A stretch of DNA of 64,000 nucleotides from Flammeovirga kamogawensis. Lineage in GTDB: Bacteria; Bacteroidota; Bacteroidia; Cytophagales; Flammeovirgaceae. Below are positions 37,601 through 48,913 of the stretch, piece by piece. Both the position numbers and the translations under genes were made by a program. The notes beneath the pieces are model-generated. The model saw only the letters and a list, made by a program, of their open reading frames with translations, did not search any database and had not been told where the DNA came from. Position 1 is the first letter of the stretch, and every line of letters begins with the position of its first letter. The stretch is taken from the NCBI RefSeq assembly GCF_018736065.1, contig NZ_CP076130.1:444001-508000 (forward strand), given 5' to 3'.

Positions 37601-38217
37601 TGCTCTAAAATATAAACGGTATTTGGATCATTTGGCTTTACACGCATATCCCAAATTTGATGTATTGAGCTATACACCTCACGCCAAGTTACTCCGCCAT
37701 CTGTAGTTTTGTAAAGGTTGTAAGTATTGCCTTCTTTAACTGTTGCATAAACAATATCACTACTTGTACTTGATAAATCTACCCATTGGTTTCCACTAAA
37801 ATGGTTCGGTTTTACTCTTCTCAAGCCTGTATAAGCCCATGTAAGACCTCCATCAGTAGATTTTACTATACCAACATCTGTTCCGGCATATACAACTTGT
37901 GGATTGGCATGACTAAACACTATTTCGTTTACCCATTCCACTTCAGGAACGCCTCCAGAAACTAAGGTGTAGTTATTTCCACTATCGGAAGTATACCAAA
38001 TTCCTGCAGTTGCCGCTCCAATTAAAACAGCATTAGTGTTAGACGGGTTAATCCGAATAGACCTGGCTACGCCTACTCCTCCGTTATCTTGTGTGTTGTT
38101 CCAGTCTAAAAAGAGCTGAGACCATGGTGTACCATTTTGTGCTATAGCAAATGGTGAGATCGATAGTGCTAATAAGATAAGCACCATACGATTTGAAATT
38201 GAAAAGAAAGTTCTCAT
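34660..38217 (-). CDS. Secreted Asp-box beta-propeller protein with PKD, two discoidin and T9SS domains
   Basis: 1185 residues; signal peptide ends near residue 26 (FAIAQ). Residues about 30-690 carry repeated Asp-box (BNR) motifs, for example STDGGLTW, TTDGGVTW, SEDGGATW, SDDKGETW and SLNGGATW, as in sialidase/GH74-like seven-blade folds. Next is a PKD-like domain (about 720-800), then two tandem F5/8 type C (discoidin-like) domains (about 815-945 and 955-1080), nearly duplicates of each other (SGRYYKL, EIYVSDDPNNWGDT against EVYVSDDTNNWGTA), and a T9SS type A tail (YPNPIIDDLKI). It is exported and probably binds glycan; whether the propeller is an enzyme is unclear. It lies on the same strand 375 bp after the D-anhydrogalactose genes. 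Confidence 0.85.
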   Translation of the reverse strand: MRTFFSISNRMVLILLALSISPFAIAQNGTPWSQLFLDWNNTQDNGGVGVARSIRINPSNTNAVLIGAATAGIWYTSDSGNNYTLVSGGVPEVEWVNEIVFSHANPQVVYAGTDVGIVKSTDGGLTWAYTGLRRVKPNHFSGNQWVDLSSTSSDIVYATVKEGNTYNLYKTTDGGVTWREVYSSIHQIWDMRVKPNDPNTVYILEQSSTTGWINFKRSTNGGGVFNTVSNGFPSDSNTPTHRARLATTPANNNVVYIAIGYNGGGVEDKISFFKSSDSGLSFTKKCCGNSDSPLDYANGPTDFTYETCHLSQLSWNFAFTVSETDENLIACAANKLKISEDGGATWKYDRSGNIVTGAQYDRYSSNNAHTGVHGDHHGLSIIGNDIWNANDGGAYHSSDRGNTVVLDKSDGLGVQELWGYSQSFKNDIMAVGLNHNQICFRDDNVYGGWIGVNGADAMAANVNPIDDQYMYNHPWGHERVKRSLNGKTGHEHQELGIELGYITLDNLEFDPHQYYTIYGSDYGDRNKTYKLAKTTDNAKSWQVIKNFEEEQKNAVSIKVSFANSNYVYAVVEPGKVIKSDDKGETWTEVSPPINLLNGKKLWRIAVSDKDPNHIWVTVRENDATNKVLQSLNGGATWTNFSAGLPNQDIYSLIYQRGSDDILYLGTSFGVYYRKNGMDQWMLFGTGMPACKTPFLFINYATGKLRLGTSRGLWENDLLERTPPKANITADRNAIDEANQVVKFADYSVVDQSATYSWSFPGGIPSTSSEERPTVSYARATGDSFNATLTVTDARGTSTQMLTDFIRNDKTTNNAETVHSSESGRIGYEANKALDGDATTYWYTNSTSTSSTYPHDLVIDIGAFERIKGISYLPKQELDTGNGRIETYEVYVSDDTNNWGTAVATGTWPNTSELQLVNFSPKRGRYYKLRALSEVNGGNDVAIAEINAIISTDPYIYSFDSEQVGDEAYKAVDKNNGSIWHTEWTPNSPPYPHEIVIDLGKSKQINGINYLPRQGQENGRIASYEIYVSDDPNNWGDTVATGTWPNTKELQAVSFAAKSGRYYKLKALSEVNGNDWASIAEISCTYPSSSNVLRESHITAQKIKNVDEPFVVAYPNPIIDDLKIRNVGNYQTILLYDANQVKLFEVRNNKKDHVKIPLGNINRSNTIIFVRLISNTKPPKTIKLVK

Positions 38218-38592
38218 AAATGGTTGTTTATGGTTAATTATTGGTGAATAGTTATTTAAAAGTTTTTAGTATTTCAATAGTTATTTTCTTGTTATTGGCT
38301 GTTTGCTTACTCTTTACATTGCCAAACATAATCAATTCAGTAGAAGATTATTAACAAAGCGCACTGAATTATTAATAAATATTATTAATAAATATTAATA
38401 ATTACAGTTATACACTACGTCTATTGATTATTAGGGTATTATCAACAAAAATCCCTCTTTTAAAGAAGAATGTTTTATAATTAAAAAAAGTAAACTCACT
38501 AAAAAAGGTATAGTAATCATTAGCATTGCCAATCAAAACTATACCTTAGTAATCATTAAAATTAATATTTCGTTCGTAAAGAACAGATAAAA
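38218..38592. other. Intergenic region after the aldolase gene
   Basis: 375 bases holding the terminator of the dau operon, an AT-rich run of ATTAATAAATATTATT-like repeats near 38365-38400 and the promoter region of the propeller gene. TAGTAATCATTA occurs twice (38511 and 38547) as a direct repeat. Confidence 0.5.
38505..38547 (-). terminator. Terminator of the dauBACD operon
   Basis: AAGGTATAGT pairs with ACTATACCTT (10 bp, 23-nt loop). On the minus transcript the stem ends in six U's. Confidence 0.7.
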
Positions 38593-39243
38593 CTACGCTG
38601 GTTCGCAAACAGCTTCTGTAGCTACTTTTATACTTCTAAAATGCTCTTCTAATTCATTTTCTTTTCCTTCAACAAGTAAGTCTTTCGGAAACAAAGAACC
38701 TCCCATTCCAACACCAACAGCACCTGCTTTAAAAAATGCTTGAATATTAGATTTATCTACTCCACCTGTTGGCAATAACTTTATTTTATTTAATGGTGCT
38801 AAAACATCTTTAATGTAACCAACTCCAAACTGAGAGCAAGGAAATACTTTAACTGCTGAAGCTCCTAATGACCATGCTTTATAAATCTCTGTAGGCGTTA
38901 ATGCACCAGGGAAAAGTGGTATGTTCAATTTTTTACACGCTGTAAAGATATCTTCGTTTACAATAGGTGTTACAATAAATTGAGCCCCAGCATCTACAGC
39001 TTTAAAAAAATCGTCTAAGTTACAAACTGTTCCTGCTCCAACATTTAGTTCAGGATAAACGTGACGCATCTCTTTTATAATCTTTGCGGCACCTTCAGTA
39101 TTCATTGTAATCTCTACTGTTTTCAGTCCAGCTTTACTATAAATAGGCATTATTCTATGTATTGTTTCTATAGAAACACCTCTCATAATTCCGACTACAG
39201 GAGCTTCGTTAAAGGCATCCCAAGAAAAAACTTGCTTATTCAT
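38593..39243 (-). CDS. dauD: 2-keto-3-deoxy-6-phosphogalactonate aldolase (KDPG-aldolase family)
   Basis: 216 residues, a single TIM-barrel of the KDPG/KHG aldolase family: IMRGV at the start, KTVEITMNTEGA, AGTV, VTPIVNEDIF and the Schiff-base lysine in SAVKVFP (about residues 129-135), then LPTGGVD. It cleaves 2-keto-3-deoxy-6-phospho-D-galactonate to pyruvate and D-glyceraldehyde-3-phosphate, the last step of D-anhydrogalactose catabolism. Its start overlaps the kinase stop by 8 bp. Cytoplasmic. D-galactonate use alone would also fit, but the cycloisomerase context favours the carrageenan sugar. Confidence 0.9.
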   Translation of the reverse strand: MNKQVFSWDAFNEAPVVGIMRGVSIETIHRIMPIYSKAGLKTVEITMNTEGAAKIIKEMRHVYPELNVGAGTVCNLDDFFKAVDAGAQFIVTPIVNEDIFTACKKLNIPLFPGALTPTEIYKAWSLGASAVKVFPCSQFGVGYIKDVLAPLNKIKLLPTGGVDKSNIQAFFKAGAVGVGMGGSLFPKDLLVEGKENELEEHFRSIKVATEAVCEPA

Positions 39244-40222
39244 AACTCTCTAATACTTTTTTCTGCCCTATTAAAAGAGCCCTTTCTAGTAACTCTTCAT
39301 CTAAGAAGTTCAATTGTTTTTTATCTTGAACAATTGCTTCTAAAGCATATTTATACAATAGCCCCAAAGTTCCATTTGCAGCAACGCTAATCATCTTATA
39401 AGATTCTTTTAAATAAGATAATTCTTCACCTATTAATAAACCACTTAGGTAATAATAGTTTTCTTGTTTTGCTGCACTTTCACTAATGTTTTCGGCACGT
39501 ACTAAAAAGTTATTGTTCATCATATCATGTGCTCTTATAGAAAACAAAGAACTTGATAAATTTCCTTTAGTACCTGCTTCTACACCTTGTATAAATGCCG
39601 ATTTGTATTCTTCTTTAAAAGGAGCTTTCTCTACAGAAGATGCTAAGATACTCTGTGTAGAAATGATGTCAAACATCTCTCCCGTCATATAAGTTTGAAA
39701 ATCTGTGTATGTAGATTTATCATAGTTTATATGTTTGCTGTGTGTTCCTGGCAGTAATAATAAACCTTCTTGATCTATTGGTAAGAAGTCTGCCAAACCT
39801 ACTGCTTGAATTTCTTCTCCACGCATTACATCTTTTTCTGTTTTTGCACCTGAAACCAATACAACAGAAAGATCTTTATTTAGAAGGATATGCTTACTGA
39901 AAAGGTTCTTTCCTTTGGCATCAAAAGGCATGGCAGAATAACCAAGCTCTTTTAAACCAATTGATGAAGAGGCCATTCCAGATGCTACCACAACATTTTT
40001 TTTTGATGATGGACTTATTCTCTCAATTTCTTGTGTTAAGTAATTAGAGAAAAATCTATCTTGATTTATACGATTTTGGGCTTTAAACTCTTGAAAAAGT
40101 GTTTTAACGCCCTTATCAGTTTTATGCTCATTCAATACTTCTAAAGTATCTGTCTTGATTAAACGAAGACGGAAATTAGATGTACCCCAATCACAACTGA
40201 TAAATTTATCAGGTAAGGTCAT
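39236..40222 (-). CDS. dauC: 2-keto-3-deoxygalactonokinase
   Basis: 328 residues of the DgoK family. The N-terminal phosphate-binding signature reads SCDWGTSNFRLRLI (about residues 9-22), and LPGTHSKHI and YMTGEMFDI are typical of this family in the ASKHA fold. It phosphorylates 2-keto-3-deoxy-D-galactonate at C6 using ATP. Translationally coupled to the aldolase through an 8-bp overlap and 21 bp after the dehydrogenase gene. This enzyme marks the D-series pathway; agar's L-series route uses different enzymes. Confidence 0.9.
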   Translation of the reverse strand: MTLPDKFISCDWGTSNFRLRLIKTDTLEVLNEHKTDKGVKTLFQEFKAQNRINQDRFFSNYLTQEIERISPSSKKNVVVASGMASSSIGLKELGYSAMPFDAKGKNLFSKHILLNKDLSVVLVSGAKTEKDVMRGEEIQAVGLADFLPIDQEGLLLLPGTHSKHINYDKSTYTDFQTYMTGEMFDIISTQSILASSVEKAPFKEEYKSAFIQGVEAGTKGNLSSSLFSIRAHDMMNNNFLVRAENISESAAKQENYYYLSGLLIGEELSYLKESYKMISVAANGTLGLLYKYALEAIVQDKKQLNFLDEELLERALLIGQKKVLESYE

Positions 40223-40243
40223 TTAATTAATCGTTATGTTTAT

Positions 40244-41710
40244 TTATATCTTTTTAGAAATACGCTTTAAAATCAGATAATCATCTAAAGCATATTTTGA
40301 GCAATCCATACTAATACCACTATTTTTAACACCTAAGTGAGGTAAATTGATATCGTACTTCACGCCATTTTGTTGTACTTCTCCAAACTCTAATTCCATA
40401 GCAATTTCATCTGCTAAGACATCATTTGCAGTAAATACATAAGAAGCTAAACCTGCGTCAGAATCATTGGCATATACCATTACTTCTTCTTTAGTTTTAA
40501 ATTTTAAAACCACACAAACAGGTCCAAAAACTTCGTGCTGTAAAATAGGTGCTTTCGGGTTGTCCATGGCAATTACTGTAGGAGTATAATAGCATCCTTT
40601 CCCTTCTATTTTCTTGCCACCAGCTAGAATCTCTCCGCCTTGTGCCACACAATCGGCCACAAAGTTTTCTACAGATTTCAACTGAGCTAAGTTGGCTACA
40701 GGACCCATATCTGGGGTATTTTCTTTACCATGACCAAGCTTAGTGCTGTTTGCATTAGCAACTAACTTGTCTACAAACTCTTTGTAAACACCTTCTTGTA
40801 TAAATAAACGGTTTGGTGCTACACAAACCTGACCGGCATTACCACCAAATTTTATTGCTGTTGTAATACCTACTGCATCTTCCATGTTACCATCATTAAA
40901 CAATATAAATGGTGCATTACCGCCACACTCCATTGAGTAACGTTTAATTGATGTTTTTACAGATTGCTCAATTAGTTTCTGTGCCGTAAATGTAGAACCA
41001 ATCATGGTTACCAAACGAGGAATGGTACTTTCGCATAATGGCACACCTACATTTTTTCTATTACCGCATAACACTGTTATTACCCCTTTAGGGAAATTGA
41101 TTTCGTGTGCTAATTCTGCAATAATTAAAGAAGATATTGATGAAGACTCTGAGGCTTTAATTACAATACAGCATCCTGCAGCTAATGCAGGACCTAACTT
41201 AAAACCTAGATTTAGTAATGGGAAGTTCCACGCTAAAAATGCAGTTACCACACCAAGAGGTTGATACACCATTCTATGCGTATGTGTTCCAGCTCTGTCC
41301 TCAATAGAGAAACCTTCTTTTACACGCATTTCATCTGCGTAGAACTTTAAAGAATCTGTAATGCTTCCAATATCTTCTGCAGTTGCCTCCCAAGTTTTAC
41401 CCATTTCAAAGCTCACTGCTGTACGTAATAAATCACTATTTTCTAATAACTTATTACGCAACTTATCTATCCATGCTAAACGTTCTTCTAACGGAAGTTT
41501 AGACCATATTTTAAAACCTGCTTCAGCTGTTTCTAAAGCTCTTTCTGTATCTTCTAGAGTTGCTTGTGCAACTTGTGCTATTGGTTCGTTATCATGCGGA
41601 CATGTAGCATAAGCAATATCATTGTTTGCGCCGTCTACTAACTCACCATTAATGTAAAGTTTCTTTTTACCAAACTTCAACTCCTTCGCTTCTTTTACTA
41701 TCGCTTGCAT
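40244..41710 (-). CDS. dauA: 3,6-anhydro-D-galactose dehydrogenase (aldehyde dehydrogenase family)
   Basis: 488 residues, full aldehyde dehydrogenase fold. Motifs: WNFPLLNLGFKLGPALAAG (NAD pocket), GSTFTAQK, catalytic glutamate in MECGGNAPF and nucleophilic cysteine in GGNAGQVCVAPNR. It should oxidise 3,6-anhydro-D-galactose to the acid, the entry step after GH127 release. The role is inferred from its position between a cycloisomerase and KDGal kinase. Its start lies 44 bp inside the cycloisomerase end, an unusually long overlap; no later in-frame ATG gives a complete N-terminus. Confidence 0.87.
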   Translation of the reverse strand: MQAIVKEAKELKFGKKKLYINGELVDGANNDIAYATCPHDNEPIAQVAQATLEDTERALETAEAGFKIWSKLPLEERLAWIDKLRNKLLENSDLLRTAVSFEMGKTWEATAEDIGSITDSLKFYADEMRVKEGFSIEDRAGTHTHRMVYQPLGVVTAFLAWNFPLLNLGFKLGPALAAGCCIVIKASESSSISSLIIAELAHEINFPKGVITVLCGNRKNVGVPLCESTIPRLVTMIGSTFTAQKLIEQSVKTSIKRYSMECGGNAPFILFNDGNMEDAVGITTAIKFGGNAGQVCVAPNRLFIQEGVYKEFVDKLVANANSTKLGHGKENTPDMGPVANLAQLKSVENFVADCVAQGGEILAGGKKIEGKGCYYTPTVIAMDNPKAPILQHEVFGPVCVVLKFKTKEEVMVYANDSDAGLASYVFTANDVLADEIAMELEFGEVQQNGVKYDINLPHLGVKNSGISMDCSKYALDDYLILKRISKKI

Positions 41711-42827
41711 ATCTTTCTAGGTATTCTTGATTTACGTCTACTCCTAAACCTGGTGTTGTAGGAATTAATATTTTTCCATTTTCCACTTTCACATCAGAGA
41801 AGGTTACATTATCTCTTAATGGATTCTCGGTTCTGTCCAATTCTATCATTGGAGCATCACCAAACATTCTGCCTGGGTTTTTATCTAAATTTGCTACAAA
41901 ATGTACTGCCGCACTTATAGCAATCCAAGTACCCCAAGAATGAGGAACTATATCTTTATGATAAGAAGAAGCTAATGTTGCAATTCTTTTGGCTTCTGTT
42001 AAACCACCTGTAGCACAAATATCTGGCTGTGCAATATCTACAGCGTCTGCATCAAAAAGACGTTTGAAACCGTGCTTTAAATATTCACATTCTCCACCTG
42101 CTATAGGTATGTGTGTATTCTCACGTAATTTCTTATACCCTTTATAATCTTCTGGAGAAACAGGTTCTTCAAACCATCCGATATTATAATTTTTTAATCG
42201 ATCACATAATTCCAATGCCTCTCTATAATTATAAGCATGGTTAGCGTCAATCATTAATTTAATATCTGGCCCTAATGCTTTACTCAATAAATCTACATAG
42301 AACACATCCTTTTCAATGCCCAAGCCTACTTTCATTTTAGCAGCCTTAAAGCCAAGTTCTTTGTATAGCTTTGCTTCTTTTACCAAATCATCTTCTAATG
42401 TTGGCGACTGCGTAAAGTAAAAACCTGTTGCGTAAGGGTGAATTACTGGATTTTTCACTCCTCCTAATACTACAGATACCGGTTGGTTAAACACCTTACC
42501 CTTAATATCCCAAAGTGCAACATCTATTGCACTTACAGCAGCTTGGAAAATTCCGCTACGTCCATAATCAAGAGAACGCATATACATTGTCTGCCAAATT
42601 TCTTCGTGCTCTAATGCATTTTTTCCTAGTATGAAAGGTTTAAAAAACTCAATTCCTGCTTTTAAAACATCTGCAGGACCGTAGCCTTCTCCCCATCCAT
42701 AAGTTCCATCTTCCAACGTTATTTTCACTAAGCAAATTTTACGAGACGCATATTCCCATTGAGAGAAATAGAAGGGCTCTTCTAATTGCTGTGATATAAC
42801 GTATGGTTTTATTTCTTTAATCTTCAT
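41667..42827 (-). CDS. dauB: 3,6-anhydro-D-galactonate cycloisomerase (enolase superfamily)
   Basis: 386 residues, mandelate-racemase/muconate-cycloisomerase fold. Catalytic pattern: KxK-type base in AAKMKVG, metal ligands in MIDANHAY, WFEEPVSP and GGECEY, and the second base in VPHSWGT. It opens the anhydro ring of 3,6-anhydrogalactonate to give 2-keto-3-deoxygalactonate. The frame extends to a TTG at 42857, but the ATG at 42827 begins the family-standard MKIKEI. First gene of the four-gene catabolic unit; its end overlaps the dehydrogenase. Tandem palindromes lie upstream. Confidence 0.88.
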   Translation of the reverse strand: MKIKEIKPYVISQQLEEPFYFSQWEYASRKICLVKITLEDGTYGWGEGYGPADVLKAGIEFFKPFILGKNALEHEEIWQTMYMRSLDYGRSGIFQAAVSAIDVALWDIKGKVFNQPVSVVLGGVKNPVIHPYATGFYFTQSPTLEDDLVKEAKLYKELGFKAAKMKVGLGIEKDVFYVDLLSKALGPDIKLMIDANHAYNYREALELCDRLKNYNIGWFEEPVSPEDYKGYKKLRENTHIPIAGGECEYLKHGFKRLFDADAVDIAQPDICATGGLTEAKRIATLASSYHKDIVPHSWGTWIAISAAVHFVANLDKNPGRMFGDAPMIELDRTENPLRDNVTFSDVKVENGKILIPTTPGLGVDVNQEYLERYASDSKRSEGVEVW

Positions 42828-42894
42828 GACATTTGATAGTAATATATTGATAATCAATTGCTAGTAGTATAGTTGTTTGTTTGTCGTTTAGTCG

Positions 42895-42938
42895 ATGTTC
42901 AAAATGAACCTTGTTAGTCAAGTATTCATTTTGAACAT
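42895..42938. promoter_or_regulatory. Pair of palindromic sites forming a 14-bp perfect inverted repeat
   Basis: ATGTTCAAAATGAA (42895-42908) is perfectly mirrored by TTCATTTTGAACAT (42925-42938). Each half is itself a palindrome (GTTCA-AAA-TGAAC; the right copy has A for the first G), centres 27 bp apart. It lies between the transporter stop and the catabolic operon start and has no U tract, so tandem operators fit better than a terminator. Confidence 0.5.
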
Positions 42939-42953
42939 ATTAAAAAGATTGAT

Positions 42954-44018
42954 TTAGTAATTGGCGTAACCAAGAATACAAACGGCTACAATCAACACTG
43001 CTAAACCTCCTAAAAGAATATTAAAAGGTTGTTTTGCTCCTTTCCATTCTCCTGATCTATATCCCCAAACATTACTAATAATTAATGCTAAACCAAGTAA
43101 GATTGGCCATCCGATAACAGGCCCTAAAGAACCCATTAAAGCTGCTCCCTGCCCGTAAACTCCTAAAGCAGCAAACCAGAATAAACCTGCTAAAATTGAC
43201 CATTTATAAGCATTTCCGCTATTGGCTACCTTAAATGATGCCCAAGAATTGTTTTGTACTAATTTGAATAGAGCGTACCCTCCGTTCATAATAAATGCTC
43301 CAATTAACACAACTACCCAAGCTACTAAACTTGCATCTTTAGGGTCTGCACCATAATTGGCTACTGCAGATGCCGCAACAGGAGCTGCATTAGAGAAACC
43401 AACATTTAATGCTGCTGATAAAACACCACAAGCAGTTGCAATTGCCACACCTACTTTAATAGATTTTTTTGGAGCAGCCACCTTAGGTTCTGCCAACGTT
43501 AAAACATCTGCATCATCTTCTAAAGTATCAAAATCATTTGCTTCTTCTTCTCCATTCTGAACTGTATCTCTTTTGACCCCAGCAATAGCTGTAATACCAA
43601 CCCCTACTAATAAAAGTGCAACACCGGCCAATACCATATTGATATTACTTGGCAACTGTTCCATTTGGAACAAAGGAATAAGTGATCCTACAGATGCTGC
43701 TAAACCCATTACAATACCGTATGTTATAGATATACCAGTGTACTCTACACTAATACCAAATAAAATACCGCCAATTCCCCAAAGGAAACCGTATATCATT
43801 GCCATCATTAAAACAGATGTATCTGTTCCGGCAATAATTTCGAATGTTTCTGGCACCACAATTAGAGACCAAATAATTGGAAATGCTATCATGGCTATAA
43901 ACGAGTGGACTAGCCACCAATTTTCCCACTTTAATGGGGCGATATGTTTCATTCCAAGTCCGAATGTACCTTGAAAGAAACTTGCGAATACGATTAATGT
44001 AATTGCTAGTAAATTCAT
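42954..44018 (-). CDS. RhaT-like sugar transporter
   Basis: 354 residues with about ten hydrophobic segments and a charged cytoplasmic loop (NGEEEANDFDTLEDDADV, near 155-172). The fold and motifs (FWGIGGILFG-like, YGIVMGLAASVGS, SNVWGYRSGEWKGA) match the L-rhamnose-proton symporter (RhaT) branch of the drug/metabolite superfamily. In this locus it probably carries an anhydrogalactose or galactose product across the inner membrane; the substrate is inferred. It follows the sulfatase by 27 bp. Confidence 0.85.
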   Translation of the reverse strand: MNLLAITLIVFASFFQGTFGLGMKHIAPLKWENWWLVHSFIAMIAFPIIWSLIVVPETFEIIAGTDTSVLMMAMIYGFLWGIGGILFGISVEYTGISITYGIVMGLAASVGSLIPLFQMEQLPSNINMVLAGVALLLVGVGITAIAGVKRDTVQNGEEEANDFDTLEDDADVLTLAEPKVAAPKKSIKVGVAIATACGVLSAALNVGFSNAAPVAASAVANYGADPKDASLVAWVVVLIGAFIMNGGYALFKLVQNNSWASFKVANSGNAYKWSILAGLFWFAALGVYGQGAALMGSLGPVIGWPILLGLALIISNVWGYRSGEWKGAKQPFNILLGGLAVLIVAVCILGYANY

Positions 44019-44045
44019 TTCTTTTATAGTTTGTAATAAAAAATA

Positions 44046-45467
44046 TTAGTTGACTTTTGCAGGTGGCTTTCTAAACTGATCAAAACGATTTGCTGACCAT
44101 TGCTCTTCTGCTGTGCGTAACATAAACATTGGGCGTTCTAGTTGCATTTCCCAAGCAAAAAGTTCTTTGAACATCTTATTTACCCTTTCTGGATATTTTG
44201 CTGATAAATCTTTTTGCTCACCCGGGTCTTGCTTAGTATTAAAAAGCATAGCTGGTCTATCTGGAAAACGCATTAGTTTCCAATTACCATTTCTTACTAC
44301 ACCTCTAGTTTCCCATTTCCAATACATGTATTCGTGTAAGTCTCCGCTTTTCCCACCATTTATGTAAGGAAGAATATCTACACCATCTATATTCTTAATA
44401 TTAGAAGCATTCCCACCTGCAGCAGTGTAAAAAGTTGGTAACAAATCAAAGGTCATTACAGACTTTTCAAAGCGTGTATTTGGCTTTATTTTGCCTGGCC
44501 AAACCATAAAACCTGGTACTCTAATTCCTCCTTCTAACTGTGTTCCTTTCACTCCTGCAAAAGGAAAGTTATTAGATGCATTTTTGTCAGAAGGACCTCC
44601 GTTATCGTTAGAGAAAACAATTATTGTATTTTCTGTTAATCCTAATGCTTCTAACTTGTCTATTATTTGTCCACATGCTCTATCTAATGATAAAGTCATC
44701 TGTGCATTTTGTCTTCTTACACCTTCCAATTCAGGGTAGGTATCCTTGTCTTGAGGATCGATTTGCAAAGGTAAATGCACTGCATTAAATGATACAAAAG
44801 CGAAAAATCTTTCGTCTTTATGACGTTCAATAAAATCACATGCTTCATCTGCAAGTACATTTGTTAAATAGCCTTCGTGTTCTTCAAAATTTTCGAAACC
44901 ACGTTCTAACCATCTTCCTTTACCTACATTCTTATTGTGTGGATCTTTCTTTTGCTCATCTGTATATGGGAAGAAACTTCTTGCTCCACCTCTAAAACCT
45001 ACAAATTCGTCAAAACCTCTTTTAGTTGGGTGGTATTTATCTGCTTCTCCAAGGTGCCATTTACCAAAAATTGCGGTTTTATAACCTCTTTCTTGCAAAT
45101 ACTCTCCCATTGTTTTTACATTGGTAGGCACACCCATTTCATCTCCCAAAAATTTACTATTATCATCCATAATACCAGGAACGTTGTTTTCTATAAAACC
45201 ATATCGTTGTTGGTATCTGCCTGTTAATAAACCTGCTCTAGATGGACCACAAACTGATGCTGTAACATACATCTGATCGAAGATGACTCCACCTTTTGCC
45301 AAGTTATCTAGATTTGGAGTTTTGTATACTTTACTCCCTTGAAATCCGAAGTCTGCATATCCGGCATCATCAGCAAACAGAAATACAATATTTGGCTGTT
45401 TCTGAGCTACCGAAAAAGTGGCTGTAATTAGGATTAGAAGAGTTGCTAAAAGAGTTGTTGTTTTCAT
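44046..45467 (-). CDS. Secreted S1-family sulfatase
   Basis: 473 residues, signal peptide ending SVAQ (residue 22). Metal ligands FADDAGYADFG (D33/D34) and the maturation motif C-G-P-S-R (cysteine 73). NDNGGPSDKN and the C-terminal VRNGNWKLM follow the usual order. The enzyme is probably periplasmic. It is one of two sulfatases in locus B, expected to remove a specific galactose sulfate (for example from carrageenan oligosaccharides) before GH2 or GH127 can act. It starts 39 bp after the GH2 gene and precedes the transporter by 27 bp. Confidence 0.92.
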   Translation of the reverse strand: MKTTTLLATLLILITATFSVAQKQPNIVFLFADDAGYADFGFQGSKVYKTPNLDNLAKGGVIFDQMYVTASVCGPSRAGLLTGRYQQRYGFIENNVPGIMDDNSKFLGDEMGVPTNVKTMGEYLQERGYKTAIFGKWHLGEADKYHPTKRGFDEFVGFRGGARSFFPYTDEQKKDPHNKNVGKGRWLERGFENFEEHEGYLTNVLADEACDFIERHKDERFFAFVSFNAVHLPLQIDPQDKDTYPELEGVRRQNAQMTLSLDRACGQIIDKLEALGLTENTIIVFSNDNGGPSDKNASNNFPFAGVKGTQLEGGIRVPGFMVWPGKIKPNTRFEKSVMTFDLLPTFYTAAGGNASNIKNIDGVDILPYINGGKSGDLHEYMYWKWETRGVVRNGNWKLMRFPDRPAMLFNTKQDPGEQKDLSAKYPERVNKMFKELFAWEMQLERPMFMLRTAEEQWSANRFDQFRKPPAKVN

Positions 45468-45506
45468 TTCAGTAAATGCAAAAAATGTTATTAGTGTCGA
45501 TAATTT

Positions 45507-48788
<3,282 letters not shown>

Positions 48789-48836
48789 CTATTAGTCACA
48801 CATTTAAACCACAAAAAAGTGCAATTGCTATAAACA

Positions 48837-48880
48837 AGTATAAGTGGTAAACTTTAAAATTAAAATCTACCACTTATACT
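48837..48880 (-). terminator. Hairpin between GH127 and GH2 genes
   Basis: AGTATAAGTGGTA pairs with TACCACTTATACT (13 bp, 18-nt loop). The following tract on the minus strand is only weakly U-rich, so termination may be partial. Confidence 0.55.
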
Positions 48881-48913
48881 AAGTTGATTACAGCTATTTA
48901 GTTCAGAAAATCT

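Noticed and set aside
38593-42827. Agar (L-anhydrogalactose) catabolism
   Set aside because: The extra dehydrogenase and isomerase steps of the L-series are absent, whereas KDGal kinase and KDPGal aldolase are present.
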